Position numbers and translations under genes: made by a program
Shown here: positions 51,321 through 61,300 of the stretch, in pieces
How positions within the stretch are numbered: the first letter of the stretch is position 1
Layout of the letters: the number at the start of each line of letters is the position of its first letter
The notes under the pieces: generated by a model
Told to the model about the DNA's origin: nothing
The model's input: only the letters and a program-made list of their open reading frames with translations
The model's database searches: none
Assembly (NCBI RefSeq): GCF_018598175.1
Contig: NZ_JAHESE010000036.1
Coordinates: forward strand, 1 to 64,000
DNA from: Dawidia cretensis
Lineage (GTDB): Bacteria > Bacteroidota > Bacteroidia > Cytophagales > Cyclobacteriaceae
Direction: 5' to 3'
Length of the DNA stretch: 64,000 bases

Positions 51321-51356
51321 ATAGACACAGACTATGTATCGATAAAGACAATCGAT
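51321..51356. promoter_or_regulatory. Candidate OxyR-type operator upstream of katG
   Basis: ATAG-N7-CTAT at 51321-51335 matches the half-pattern of OxyR sites. It is followed by ATCGAT-N7-ATCGAT (51338-51343 and 51351-51356). The two dyad centres are about 19 bp apart, slightly less than the 22 bp of classical OxyR tandem sites. The cluster is 76-111 nt upstream of the katG start. Peroxide control of katG by OxyR is well known in bacteria; binding here is inferred and no oxyR gene lies in the window. Confidence 0.4.
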
Positions 51357-51428
51357 TTGATCTATGTCGCCGAACTATGAACCTTTGGCCCACAGCATAA
51401 ACGTGTATCACCAAACAATTAACCATAA

Positions 51429-53675
<2,247 letters not shown>

Positions 53676-53693
53676 GATTTAGTGTATAGATGT

Positions 53694-53727
53694 AAAGAGG
53701 CCGGCTCATATATGAGGCGGCCTCTTT
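53694..53727 (+). terminator. Terminator of katG
   Basis: A stem AAAGAGGCCG / CGGCCTCTTT around an inner CTCATATATGAG, starting 18 nt after the katG stop. The A/T runs are on both sides, so it could also work from the minus strand. Confidence 0.8.
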
Positions 53728-53776
53728 CATTTGACCGGTAGCCTGTCTGATGGAGGGGTGCGGAAAAGATTAACAT

Positions 53777-53812
53777 AAAAATAAAAGAGAGGTCGCCCGA
53801 TGGCAACCTCTC
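53777..53812 (-). terminator. Terminator of the minus-strand GH43 gene
   Basis: On the minus strand GAGAGGT / ACCTCTC (7 bp, 12-nt loop) is followed by TTTTATTTTT. It begins 33 nt past the GH43 stop codon. Confidence 0.7.
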
Positions 53813-53845
53813 CTGTTTTATAGCAATACCCGATATGGGTAATTT

Positions 53846-55420
53846 TTACCTCTCTCGTCTGCGGAACGGCCCTGACCGTGCGATGTGTTGTTGGTCCTCC
53901 GGCTTGCGCACGCGCGTCGTAAAGTGCTCGAAGCACGCCCGGCGGTCCGTATCGCCAATGGCCACGAGGGCCACGCGGATGGCGCGATCGCGGCTTTGGA
54001 GGAACGTTAGCGACGCAGGGTCGGTGTTGAGCTTGTGGAATTGAGTGCCGTTGGTGCTATAGGTAACGATGGCTTCGCGGCCATCACGCACCACGATGCG
54101 TACGATCACGCTGTCGGTTTTACGGATGAACCTCTCGGCCAACAATATAGGGTGATGACCTTTGGAGATCTTCCACAACGACACCTTACTGCCCACCAAT
54201 GTCGCGCGCAGCATGTTGAGGTCGTCGCTGACCAACGCAATGCCCGACTCGGCCGTGCAGGCCGTGGGCTTCATGGTCACCTCGGCTTCCAGGTCCGTGG
54301 TATAAAGTTTCTGAGCCACGTAGGCGCCACACGGCGACGGGATGCTGTTCAACGTCAGCGTACCTTCGCCCACGTTGTATTGTGGTTTCTGAAAAGCGGA
54401 GTAACTCCACTGCGGCGCCAGGTTGCCACCGTCAAACGTGTCCACCAGGCGGGCAGGAATGGGAGCGTCGCGGCCGTCCTGCGATTCGAAGCGCAGCCAG
54501 CCGTCGTTGGTATAGGTAAACTCCGACAGTACACCCTGGCGGCCTGTAAAGGCGGTGTTGGCATCGTCGTGTGCATCGTGCAGAAAGTAATAATGGCCGT
54601 TGCGTTCTACGGGGGTGCCGTGCCCCGGTCCCTTCCAACGCGCGCCGGCTTCCAGTACTGGGTTGGCGCGATACTTTTGCCACGGTCCATGCAGGTTTCG
54701 CGCGCGGGCAATGCCGGTGGCATACACGCAATCGCGGCCCTGGCAATTAGCCGCCGTATAGAAAGCATAGAGATATTTTCCATGGCGGGTGATCGACACA
54801 CCTTCCACCAGGCTTTTTTCCCACGGAGCGTCGTTCTGAAAAAGTTTGAAAGGCTCACCGACTATGCCGGTGCGCTCAGGCGTGAGCCTGGCGGCCCATA
54901 TGGGAGTGGGCTTGCCGATGCTGTTACCATGCTCCTTCCAGACCAGGTACAACGTACCGTCGTTGTCGCGTACCGGAAAGGCGTCGATCGAACCGGCGTC
55001 CTGGCACATAATGGGACCCAGGTCCTGATATGGGCCTTCGGGACTATCGGCGCGGGCAATGCCTACACACAGGTTGCCACCGCGTTTGCGGGCCGTATAA
55101 TAAACATAAACACCCGTGCTGTCATACGTGATCTCGGGTGCCTGAAAGTAGGAATCGGCCCATTCCGGGAGTTGCGGAAATATGTGTCCGCGGAATTCCC
55201 ACGACTCCAGGTCTTTGGATGCCAGCAGGGGAAATGCTGGCGCCCAGTTTGCCGACGAGGTGGAAGCCCAATAGGTGTCGCCGATCTGAACGACCGACGG
55301 ATCGGGAAAATCCCCTGGCATGACCAGGCGCTGGCCCATGACAGGCACGGCAAGGCAAAGCAACAACAATACGATGTATACCGTCGGGAATGAGGTGCTG
55401 GGTGCAGGGGTCATGGCCAT
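53846..55420 (-). CDS. Secreted GH43-family glycosidase
   Basis: 524 residues with a signal peptide (to about VMGQ). The five-bladed propeller shows the three GH43 acids: general base Asp40 in GDFPDPS, pKa-modulating Asp146 in GSIDAFP and general acid Glu206 in LVEGVSI. A C-terminal beta-sandwich (about 345-510) follows, resembling the DUF1349/LamG type seen after many GH43 catalytic domains. Such enzymes act on arabinan, arabinoxylan or related plant glycans; the exact linkage is not readable. An ATG two codons downstream (55414) is an equally good start. It has its own terminator and no adjacent co-directional sugar gene, so it is a solitary arabinan/xylan-type enzyme in this window. Confidence 0.88.
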   Translation of the reverse strand: MAMTPAPSTSFPTVYIVLLLLCLAVPVMGQRLVMPGDFPDPSVVQIGDTYWASTSSANWAPAFPLLASKDLESWEFRGHIFPQLPEWADSYFQAPEITYDSTGVYVYYTARKRGGNLCVGIARADSPEGPYQDLGPIMCQDAGSIDAFPVRDNDGTLYLVWKEHGNSIGKPTPIWAARLTPERTGIVGEPFKLFQNDAPWEKSLVEGVSITRHGKYLYAFYTAANCQGRDCVYATGIARARNLHGPWQKYRANPVLEAGARWKGPGHGTPVERNGHYYFLHDAHDDANTAFTGRQGVLSEFTYTNDGWLRFESQDGRDAPIPARLVDTFDGGNLAPQWSYSAFQKPQYNVGEGTLTLNSIPSPCGAYVAQKLYTTDLEAEVTMKPTACTAESGIALVSDDLNMLRATLVGSKVSLWKISKGHHPILLAERFIRKTDSVIVRIVVRDGREAIVTYSTNGTQFHKLNTDPASLTFLQSRDRAIRVALVAIGDTDRRACFEHFTTRVRKPEDQQHIARSGPFRRRER

Positions 55421-55504
55421 GGATAGTTCGCGAAGATAACATAATTATCATGCCTGACGCACCGTTGAAACGACAAAAACACCCGACGAATGGAGTAAAC
55501 GGCG

Positions 55505-56086
55505 TCAAACCCGCACCAGACCCCGGAAACCACGTGCCGCGTAATATGACTCGGCACCGTTGTGGTACACAAAAACGTGGTCGTAGCGGCGGTCGCAAAA
55601 GAGCGCACCCTTCAGTTTCCGGATCGGCTCCGGCGTGTAAATCCAACTGGACGTTTTCAAATCGAACTCTCCCAGTTTTTGCAATGCCCGGTATTCCTCT
55701 TCCGTCAGGATCTCAATGCCCATTTCTTCGGCCATGTCCAGCGCGCTGTTGGCGGGCTTGTGTTCCTTCCGGGAATCCAGTGCTTCCCGATCGTAACAAA
55801 GGCTTCTGCGACCTTTCGGGGTCTCGGCCGAGCAATCGTAAAAAATGTACTCGCCCGTCTTTTTGTCGTAGCCCACCACGTCAGGCTCCCCACCCGTAGT
55901 CTCCATTTCATCCAGCGACCACAGCCTGGCGGGGTGGGCCTCCAACCGTGCTTGCACATCTGCCCAGGCAATGCCCTTGTGGCGCTTCATGTTTTTCTCA
56001 AACCGTTTTTGCAGCACATCCATGAGCTCCTCCGTTTGCTCCGCCGAAAGCGATTGTTCGCTGCTTTGTTTTTTTGTTTTTGCCAT
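55505..56086 (-). CDS. DUF4256 family protein
   Basis: 193 residues, soluble. The conserved features LMDVLQKRFEKNMKRHKGIAW, LWSLDEMETTGGEPDVV, and GRRSLCYDREALDSRKEHKP define the DUF4256 family, whose biochemical role is unknown. It is the last gene of a minus-strand group led by an ArsR-type regulator, starting 11 nt after the OmdA-like gene. Its co-occurrence with OmdA, DoxX and AHSA1 genes recurs across Bacteroidota as far as I recall. Confidence 0.83.
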   Translation of the reverse strand: MAKTKKQSSEQSLSAEQTEELMDVLQKRFEKNMKRHKGIAWADVQARLEAHPARLWSLDEMETTGGEPDVVGYDKKTGEYIFYDCSAETPKGRRSLCYDREALDSRKEHKPANSALDMAEEMGIEILTEEEYRALQKLGEFDLKTSSWIYTPEPIRKLKGALFCDRRYDHVFVYHNGAESYYAARGFRGLVRV

Positions 56087-56097
56087 GGCGTATGATG

Positions 56098-56673
56098 TTA
56101 ATCTTCTAATCCGAATCCATCCAGAATCTTGGGTATATATTTTTCCACACGGGCTTCGCGGGTCTTGGCTTGTTTGGCCGACGAAAAGTAGAGCAGGTAG
56201 CCACGTTGCCGGCCCGGCGTCAAGGCAGCAAACGCTTTCTTGAGACCCGGACTGCCCTGAAGCTTTGACCGGAATTCTTCCGGCATGGTAAACTCGGTAG
56301 TCTTTTTCAATTCCACCTTCTGCCCGGATTTTTCCAGGGCTATGGCTTCCTTGATATACGCTTTCAACGCGCTTTTCAGCTTCGTTATTTCGCTGGCGTT
56401 GGTAAACCGTGCCTGGCGCGCCGCCTGAACGTTTTCGGTTTGTTGAATCAGAATGTTTTTTGGGTCCTTCATCAAAGCACCCTTAAAAAACAGCACCGCA
56501 CAGTATTCTTTAAAGGAGTGGATCAATACGACATTCTTTTTCTCCAGCGTGTAACACGGCACACCCCACTTCAGCTCTTCGTTCAGTCCGCAGCTCAGTG
56601 CGATCTCGCGCAACAGCCGGGTCTCTTCCTGCCATTGCCCTTTACTAAAAAAGAAATCAACCTTCGGATTCAT
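56098..56673 (-). CDS. YdeI/OmpD-associated (OmdA) family protein with DUF1801 domain
   Basis: 191 residues. The N-terminal part (about 1-115, WGVPCYTLEKKNVVLIHSFKEYCAVLFFKGALM) is a DUF1801-type SRPBCC-like fold. The C-terminal 70 residues carry the OmdA/YdeI motif (FTMPEEFRSKL, then FAALTPGRQRGYLLYFSSAKQAKTREARVEKYIPKIL). Proteins of this family are linked to stress and peptide resistance, but the activity is unknown. It sits 4 nt after the DoxX gene in the ArsR-led operon. Confidence 0.86.
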   Translation of the reverse strand: MNPKVDFFFSKGQWQEETRLLREIALSCGLNEELKWGVPCYTLEKKNVVLIHSFKEYCAVLFFKGALMKDPKNILIQQTENVQAARQARFTNASEITKLKSALKAYIKEAIALEKSGQKVELKKTTEFTMPEEFRSKLQGSPGLKKAFAALTPGRQRGYLLYFSSAKQAKTREARVEKYIPKILDGFGLED

Positions 56674-56677
56674 AACG

Positions 56678-57082
56678 TTATGCGTTAGCGGTTATAACCT
56701 TCCTACTGGCCGGTCGGAAGTACCACGACAGTACGGTCAGGGCCAGCAACAATGCCGACGGGAACAACTCAGCCAGTACATGGCTTGTGGCAATATGTGA
56801 ATATAGCGCGCCTGTCAACAGGAAAACAAAACCTGCATAAGTCCATTCCTTCAGTAAAGCAAATTTTGGAACAAGCATGGCGATCACACCCAAAATTTTC
56901 CAAACGCCGATGATCGTCAGAAAATATACCGGGTAGCCTAATTGCGTAATGCCATACACACCGGGTGGTGACAATGCGCCGTCGGAGGGCATCTGCATCA
57001 ATTGTGTAATGCCGGTAGCCACCATACCCAGGCAAAGCCAGAGCGTGGCAATCCAATAAATGATCTTGTTTCGTTTTGACAT
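56678..57082 (-). CDS. DoxX-family small membrane protein
   Basis: 134 residues with four hydrophobic segments. YWIATLWLCLGMVATGITQLM and a typical internal GYPVYFLTIIGVWKILGVIAML mark the DoxX-like family. Members are inner-membrane proteins of unclear redox or quinone-linked function. The gene lies 7 nt downstream of the AHSA1-domain gene. Confidence 0.86.
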   Translation of the reverse strand: MSKRNKIIYWIATLWLCLGMVATGITQLMQMPSDGALSPPGVYGITQLGYPVYFLTIIGVWKILGVIAMLVPKFALLKEWTYAGFVFLLTGALYSHIATSHVLAELFPSALLLALTVLSWYFRPASRKVITANA

Positions 57083-57089
57083 AAGGATG

Positions 57090-57557
57090 TTATTTTAGGA
57101 TACTGACAATTTCTTGTAATCGGTCATGCGCCATGTTCAGCCCGAACGCAAACGGCAGTTTGAGTTGCTCATCGCGCGCCGTATTCGAACGAAATATACT
57201 TTGTATCGTCAGCTTGCTGGTGTCGTCGGTCAGCGCTTCAAAATCCAGGAACTCCAGCTGCGCACCAAACGACGCATTCTCCATTTCAAACGTGCGCGTG
57301 ATGTTTTTGTCCGGGACAAAAGAATGAATAACGCCGTTGGCGCGGAATACAACGTTGCCCTGCGGATCGCTCGTCTCGAACTGGTAGCCGCCATGCTTTT
57401 TGTTTTCCAGCTTGATTACTTTCGTGCCCATCCACTGCGCAACGATCTCCGGGTCTTCATAGGCTTTAAAAAGCAACGCAACCGGCAAGTCAAATTCGCG
57501 GGTGATGATGATATCCTGCTGGCCGTTTCCGGCCCGGACCTGTGTTTTGCGTTCCAT
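57090..57557 (-). CDS. AHSA1/SRPBCC-domain protein
   Basis: 155 residues with the Aha1-C/SRPBCC hydrophobic-cavity fold: ITREFDLPVALLFKAYEDPEIVAQW at the start, GGYQFETSDPQG in the middle, and a final helix. It probably binds a hydrophobic ligand. The stop of the ArsR-type gene is one nucleotide away, so the two are co-translated. ArsR plus AHSA1 is a recurring pair in which the SRPBCC protein may bind the inducing compound; this is inference. Confidence 0.88.
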   Translation of the reverse strand: MERKTQVRAGNGQQDIIITREFDLPVALLFKAYEDPEIVAQWMGTKVIKLENKKHGGYQFETSDPQGNVVFRANGVIHSFVPDKNITRTFEMENASFGAQLEFLDFEALTDDTSKLTIQSIFRSNTARDEQLKLPFAFGLNMAHDRLQEIVSILK

Positions 57558-57558
57558 A

Positions 57559-57882
57559 TTATTTCTTGGGTTTATATTTTTTCATGATGGACTCGAGTTT
57601 TTGAAATCGGTCTTCCCACAGGTCGCGGTAAGGTTCGATGAACGCTGCGATCTCTTTCATTTTTTTCGGATTGAAGTGATAATAAATCTCCCGTCCATTT
57701 TGCTCTTGCTTTAATAATTCACACTCCGTCAGAATCTGTATGTGCTTGGAAATCGTCTGTCGCGACGAATCGAAGTTCTCGGCAATGGCGGTGGGTGTCA
57801 TCGCCTGCATGGCCACCAGCGCAATGATCGCCCGACGGGTGGGGTCGGCGATGGCCTGAAACACGTCTCTTCTCAATTCCAT
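57559..57882 (-). CDS. ArsR-family helix-turn-helix regulator
   Basis: 107 residues with a winged helix typical of ArsR/Smt[18 protein letters not shown], recognition helix [23 protein letters not shown], and wing NGREIYYHF. The metal-binding ELCVCDL motif is absent, so a non-metal effector is likely. It leads the five-gene minus-strand operon. Inverted repeats of ACTGC/GCAGT just upstream (57896-57929) look like an autoregulatory operator. Confidence 0.9.
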   Translation of the reverse strand: MELRRDVFQAIADPTRRAIIALVAMQAMTPTAIAENFDSSRQTISKHIQILTECELLKQEQNGREIYYHFNPKKMKEIAAFIEPYRDLWEDRFQKLESIMKKYKPKK

Positions 57883-57895
57883 TGTGCAGCTATTT

Positions 57896-57929
57896 GACTG
57901 CTAATTTACGCGCAGTTAAGTGACTGCGC
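57896..57929. promoter_or_regulatory. Candidate operator of the ArsR-type regulator
   Basis: Three half-sites ACTGC (57897-57901), GCAGT (57912-57916) and ACTGC (57923-57927). The last two form a perfect 7-bp inverted repeat GCGCAGT / ACTGCGC with a 6-nt spacer. It is immediately upstream of the arsR-type start at 57882. Inverted repeats of this kind are typical ArsR binding sites. Confidence 0.5.
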
Positions 57930-58042
57930 AATAGGCTGCACGGATTTTTTTCAAGACAAGTGTTAAAAGACGCTTATTTAAATGGAATAGGGGAAAAATC
58001 CGGCTTGTAAAAATGCAGGCGACCGGCTACTTTCACGTGGAG

Positions 58043-58104
58043 AGGGAGCCCATCTACCCATCGTCTGCTCGGAGCAGAAGATGCGGAGGTGGGCTCCCTT
58101 TTTT
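58043..58104 (+). terminator. Terminator-like leader hairpin before the seven-gene lipid cluster
   Basis: A long hairpin: AGGGAGCCCA (58043-58052) pairs with TGGGCTCCCT (58090-58099), with further pairs and an inner TCTGCT / AGCAGA stem, followed by a run of six T (to 58104). It ends 20 nt before the first start codon of the chain. No plus-strand gene lies upstream, so it is not an ordinary 3' terminator. It could be an attenuator or the end of a small RNA. A weak promoter candidate precedes it (TTG near 58004, TACTTTCA near 58028). Confidence 0.6.
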
Positions 58105-58123
58105 GTTAACGACACCCACGCGC

Positions 58124-59140
58124 ATGGCAAATGAGTTTGAAACGATATCCTTTTTAACACAAGACGGTGTTACCTGTAACCTGAAGCATTTAAAGAGTAG
58201 TAAGTCGGGCGGTGAACCAGTGTTATTGGTGCACGGAGCCGGTGTGCGGGGTAATATCTTCAATCCTCCCACGGCGAAGAACCTCATCACGACACTCGCG
58301 GAAGCCGGCTACGATGTATGGCTCGAGAACTGGCGAGGTAGTATTGAAGTAACGCCTAACGAATGGGACCTCGACAAAGCCGCACGCTACGACCATCCCG
58401 CGGCGGTACAGAAAGTTGTCGAGCTTACCGGCTTTAAGCACATCAAGGCCATCATACACTGCCAGGGCAGCACCAGCTTTATGATCTCGGTCATGCTGGG
58501 GCTTGTGCCGCAAGTCAAGCTCATCATCAGCAATGCCGTGTCCCTCCATCCCGTGGTGCCATCGTACTCTGTATTTAAGCTCAACGTTTTTGTGCCCGTT
58601 GTAAAACTGCTCTTTCGTTATCTCAATCCCCAGTGGGGGCTGAAGGCGCCGGGTATAAAAGAAAAGCTCTTGCGCCTGATTGTCAAAACTACGCACCGCG
58701 AGAAGGATACGCTCGTCGGCAAGTTCGTCAGCTTCACGTACGGTGCAGGGTTCCCCGCACTTTGGGAGCTGGACAACCTCGACAAGCCGACCATGGACTG
58801 GATTCAACACGAGTTTGCAAATGTGCCGCTTACATTTTTTACGCACATCACGCGGTGTGTAAAGGCGGGCGTGCTGGTGCCCAACCAAAAAGATGCGACG
58901 ACCACCTACGCACCCGATCTTCCGCCGCTGACGGCGCGGGTGGTGCTGTTCGGCGGTCGCAAGAACAAATGCTTCCTGGCCGAAAGCCAGGAGCGTTCGT
59001 TCGACTACCTGCAACGCGTCGACCCGGGCGTTCATAGACTTTATATACTGGAACAATACAGTCACCTGGATGTATTCCTGGGAAAGAATGCACATCAAGA
59101 TGTATTTCCCCTGATGCTCCAGGAGCTTAGTCAATTATAA
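58124..59140 (+). CDS. Alpha/beta hydrolase with PhaC-like cysteine lipase box
   Basis: About 338 residues. The oxyanion HGAG lies at 37-40 (VHGAGVRGN). The nucleophile position reads IIHCQGS with Cys113 in place of Ser, like the G-x-C-x-G box of PHA synthases, though the first Gly is Ile here. The catalytic His is probably H314 in EQYSHLDVFLGKNAHQDVFP, a C-terminal motif shared with hydrolases fused to or next to GMC/cholesterol-oxidase-type proteins. It is the first gene of a tightly packed chain with acetoacetate decarboxylase-like, membrane, patatin and phosphoesterase genes. It probably acts on a lipid or acyl substrate in the cytosol. I start at ATG 58124, after the leader hairpin; an upstream start at 58013 would translate through the hairpin. 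Confidence 0.8.
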   Translation: MANEFETISFLTQDGVTCNLKHLKSSKSGGEPVLLVHGAGVRGNIFNPPTAKNLITTLAEAGYDVWLENWRGSIEVTPNEWDLDKAARYDHPAAVQKVVELTGFKHIKAIIHCQGSTSFMISVMLGLVPQVKLIISNAVSLHPVVPSYSVFKLNVFVPVVKLLFRYLNPQWGLKAPGIKEKLLRLIVKTTHREKDTLVGKFVSFTYGAGFPALWELDNLDKPTMDWIQHEFANVPLTFFTHITRCVKAGVLVPNQKDATTTYAPDLPPLTARVVLFGGRKNKCFLAESQERSFDYLQRVDPGVHRLYILEQYSHLDVFLGKNAHQDVFPLMLQELSQL

Positions 59141-59159
59141 CCCTCTTAATTTCAAAAAA

Positions 59160-60044
59160 ATGCCTCCCTCCAGAATCAAACACTATACAGGCCGGTATGC
59201 CCTGGTCGATAACATCCCCTACCAGATGCCGGTCTTTGCCAAAGATTCGCCGGCGTTAATGGCGGGTTTTTCCTGCGACTGGAAAAAAGCAAACGACCTG
59301 CTGCCCGGCAATGAAGTGCATGCCCTGAAGCTCCCCAATGGCCGGGCCGCGTTGCTCATCACCGTCATTAATTATGTAAACACCAGCATCGGCAAATACA
59401 TCGAGTATAGCATTGCCATCGGCTGCACCCACGGTCGCAAGCCCGCGCCGGCAGTGCTGAATGTGATGTTCATGAAAGCCTATGGTGTAGGGCAATACAT
59501 ACTCGACTTGCCGGTCAGCAGTGAAGTGTCCGTAAAAGGTGGAAAGGGCATCTGGGGCATGCCCAAGCATAAGGCCAACCTGGACTTCATCGTGAGCGAT
59601 ACCGCTGTCAGCGCCCAGTATGAAAAAGATGGACAGTTTGCATTTCGCATCGAGATCGACCGGCCCAAATCCGCTTCGCTGGGGCTCAAGGTCGGCACCA
59701 CCAACTATTGCTGTTACCGCAACATGCTGATGGCGTCGTATATCTACTTCAATTCCAGGGCCGGCATAAACCTCTTTGGAAAAGCCAGCGGTCGCTTGTT
59801 TATCGGCGATCATCCCAATGTGTCGTACCTGCGTAACCTCAACATCAACCCCGATCCGTTCTTTACCATGTTCATGCCCAAGGCAAACGGTATACTCGAC
59901 GATCATTTCCAATGTTGGTTTATGACGTACGACACCCCGCCGCCCGCCATGCCCGAAGGGTTTGAAAGTGTCTTCCACCTGGGCCGGAACGAGGATTGGT
60001 TGCCCGCGCCCGCCTTTACCGACTACGCAAAGTATAAGCTATGA
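59160..60044 (+). CDS. Acetoacetate decarboxylase-family protein
   Basis: 294 residues, the usual size for this family. The catalytic lysine region GIWGMPKHKANLDF (131-144) offers K136 or K138 as Schiff-base residue; VHALKLPNGRAALLI and YCCYRNMLMASYIYFNSRAG are further conserved segments. Family members decarboxylate beta-keto acids or act as aldolase-like and lipid-modifying enzymes. Here a lipid-derived beta-keto acid is a reasonable guess because the surrounding genes encode lipases. Its stop overlaps the start of the next gene by 4 nt (60041-60044). Confidence 0.82.
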   Translation: MPPSRIKHYTGRYALVDNIPYQMPVFAKDSPALMAGFSCDWKKANDLLPGNEVHALKLPNGRAALLITVINYVNTSIGKYIEYSIAIGCTHGRKPAPAVLNVMFMKAYGVGQYILDLPVSSEVSVKGGKGIWGMPKHKANLDFIVSDTAVSAQYEKDGQFAFRIEIDRPKSASLGLKVGTTNYCCYRNMLMASYIYFNSRAGINLFGKASGRLFIGDHPNVSYLRNLNINPDPFFTMFMPKANGILDDHFQCWFMTYDTPPPAMPEGFESVFHLGRNEDWLPAPAFTDYAKYKL

Positions 60045-60514
60045 AGACAGTATATGTGTTGAACAAGGCACTGCTGTTTGCCTGCGTGTCCATGTATTTT
60101 GGCACGGGCTGGTCCCTGGTGCTCTTTACGTTTCCCATTGCGCCCAAGCTTACGCCCGATAACTACTACAACCAGTTTGTACCGCAAGTAACGGCCGCCA
60201 CGCATTTTTTTACCTATATGACCATGGTGATGATGGTCTGCTGCGCAATCTTTATTATAGAGAAGTGGCGTAGCCGCGACAAGTGGTATCCCATCGTGGT
60301 GCTCGTGCTCGTAATCGGGGCGACGTTGCTGACGATCTACTTTATCCTCGACTACAACGAACGTATGGCGGAGGGTATTACCGACCCCATCGAGCTCAAC
60401 ACCGTACTCGACAAGTGGATGTTCTTAAACATCATCCGCGTCAGCCTGTGGACGCTTCAATGGCTCACCCTGATGCTCTATTTCTCCGTGGCACTTAAAA
60501 GACAACGCGCATGA
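60041..60514 (+). CDS. Small four-helix membrane protein (DUF1772-like)
   Basis: 157 residues with about four membrane helices (near 10-30, 54-72, 82-103, 129-150) and a Tyr/Pro-rich periplasmic loop (FPIAPKLTPDNYYNQFV). It resembles DUF1772/anthrone-oxygenase-like membrane proteins but I do not see a firm signature. It is coupled to both neighbours by ATGA overlaps, at 60041-60044 and 60511-60514. Confidence 0.7.
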   Translation: MKTVYVLNKALLFACVSMYFGTGWSLVLFTFPIAPKLTPDNYYNQFVPQVTAATHFFTYMTMVMMVCCAIFIIEKWRSRDKWYPIVVLVLVIGATLLTIYFILDYNERMAEGITDPIELNTVLDKWMFLNIIRVSLWTLQWLTLMLYFSVALKRQRA

Positions 60515-60897
60515 GCCGCTTTCTGAACTTGCTGGTCGTCGCCATCTCGCTGGCGACCATTGTGTCGGGCCTGGCGCAGGTCGTGGCGCCGGCCTTTGTG
60601 CTCGGTGTGATCGGCGCCGACATAACGCCCACGACCGCGCATTTCTTTGCCATCGTCGGCATGTTCATGGCGCTCTTCGGCGGGTTGATGCTGCATACCG
60701 TCTACAGCGCGCGTTCCGGCACGGCGGCCATTCTCTGGTGCGCCCTGCAAAAGCTGGGCGCGTGTGTAGCGGTAGGGTTAGGTATTTTGCAGGGCATCTT
60801 TTCGGGAATGGCGGCCGGTGTGGCGGTGTTCGACTTGTTGTCGGGCGTACTGTTTCTCTATTACCTTAAAATTATAAAGTCGGGTGAAAGCACTTAG
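60511..60897 (+). CDS. Small four-helix membrane protein of unknown function
   Basis: 128 residues with four hydrophobic helices and short loops. The sequence HFFAIVGMFMALFGGLMLH is a notable conserved-looking core. I do not recognise a named family. The start overlaps the preceding stop (ATGA) and its 3' end overlaps the next gene by 14 nt, so it must be co-expressed with them. Confidence 0.7.
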   Translation: MSRFLNLLVVAISLATIVSGLAQVVAPAFVLGVIGADITPTTAHFFAIVGMFMALFGGLMLHTVYSARSGTAAILWCALQKLGACVAVGLGILQGIFSGMAAGVAVFDLLSGVLFLYYLKIIKSGEST

Positions 60898-61300
60898 TTA
60901 TTTTTTATTCTATACCTACATCGGGTTGGTTATACTCGCCGGGTTCTGGGGCGCCTTTGTCGGGCCCCGCCTGGACCACGTCTGGTTGTTCGACCTCGAT
61001 ACGAGTACGCTGCCCGAATATAGCCGCGTCAACCTCATCAGTCAGTACCGTTTCCTGCGGGCGCTGGAGCTGGGCTACGGGCTGTTCGCCGTGCTGTTTA
61101 CGAAGGAAATCTTCACGCATAAGACGTTCAACGGCCTCTTCCTGTTGATCATGTTCTCCGGCGTCCTGGCGCGCGTTGTATCGCTCGTGATCGACGGCTC
61201 GCCTTCGTGGCTGTTTTATTTCTTCCTGGCCTACGAGCTGCTCGGTGTCGTCGTCATCTTTTTCTATACACGAAAAACGACGCTATATTATGACTACTGA
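60884..61300 (+). CDS. Small membrane protein (DUF4345-like), GTG start
   Basis: 138 residues, four membrane helices, with GTG as start codon inside the previous gene. FLFYTYIGLVILAGFWGAFVGP at the N-terminus and a helix-rich tail fit the DUF4345-type family. The stop overlaps the patatin start by 11 nt. The three consecutive small membrane proteins here suggest a membrane complex serving the enzymes around them. Confidence 0.68.
   Translation: MKALSYFLFYTYIGLVILAGFWGAFVGPRLDHVWLFDLDTSTLPEYSRVNLISQYRFLRALELGYGLFAVLFTKEIFTHKTFNGLFLLIMFSGVLARVVSLVIDGSPSWLFYFFLAYELLGVVVIFFYTRKTTLYYDY

Noticed and set aside
54035-55393. A 452-codon open frame antisense to the GH43 gene
   Set aside because: GH43 motifs with three catalytic acids on the minus strand are unambiguous; the antisense frame has no recognisable motifs and follows from high-GC codon usage.
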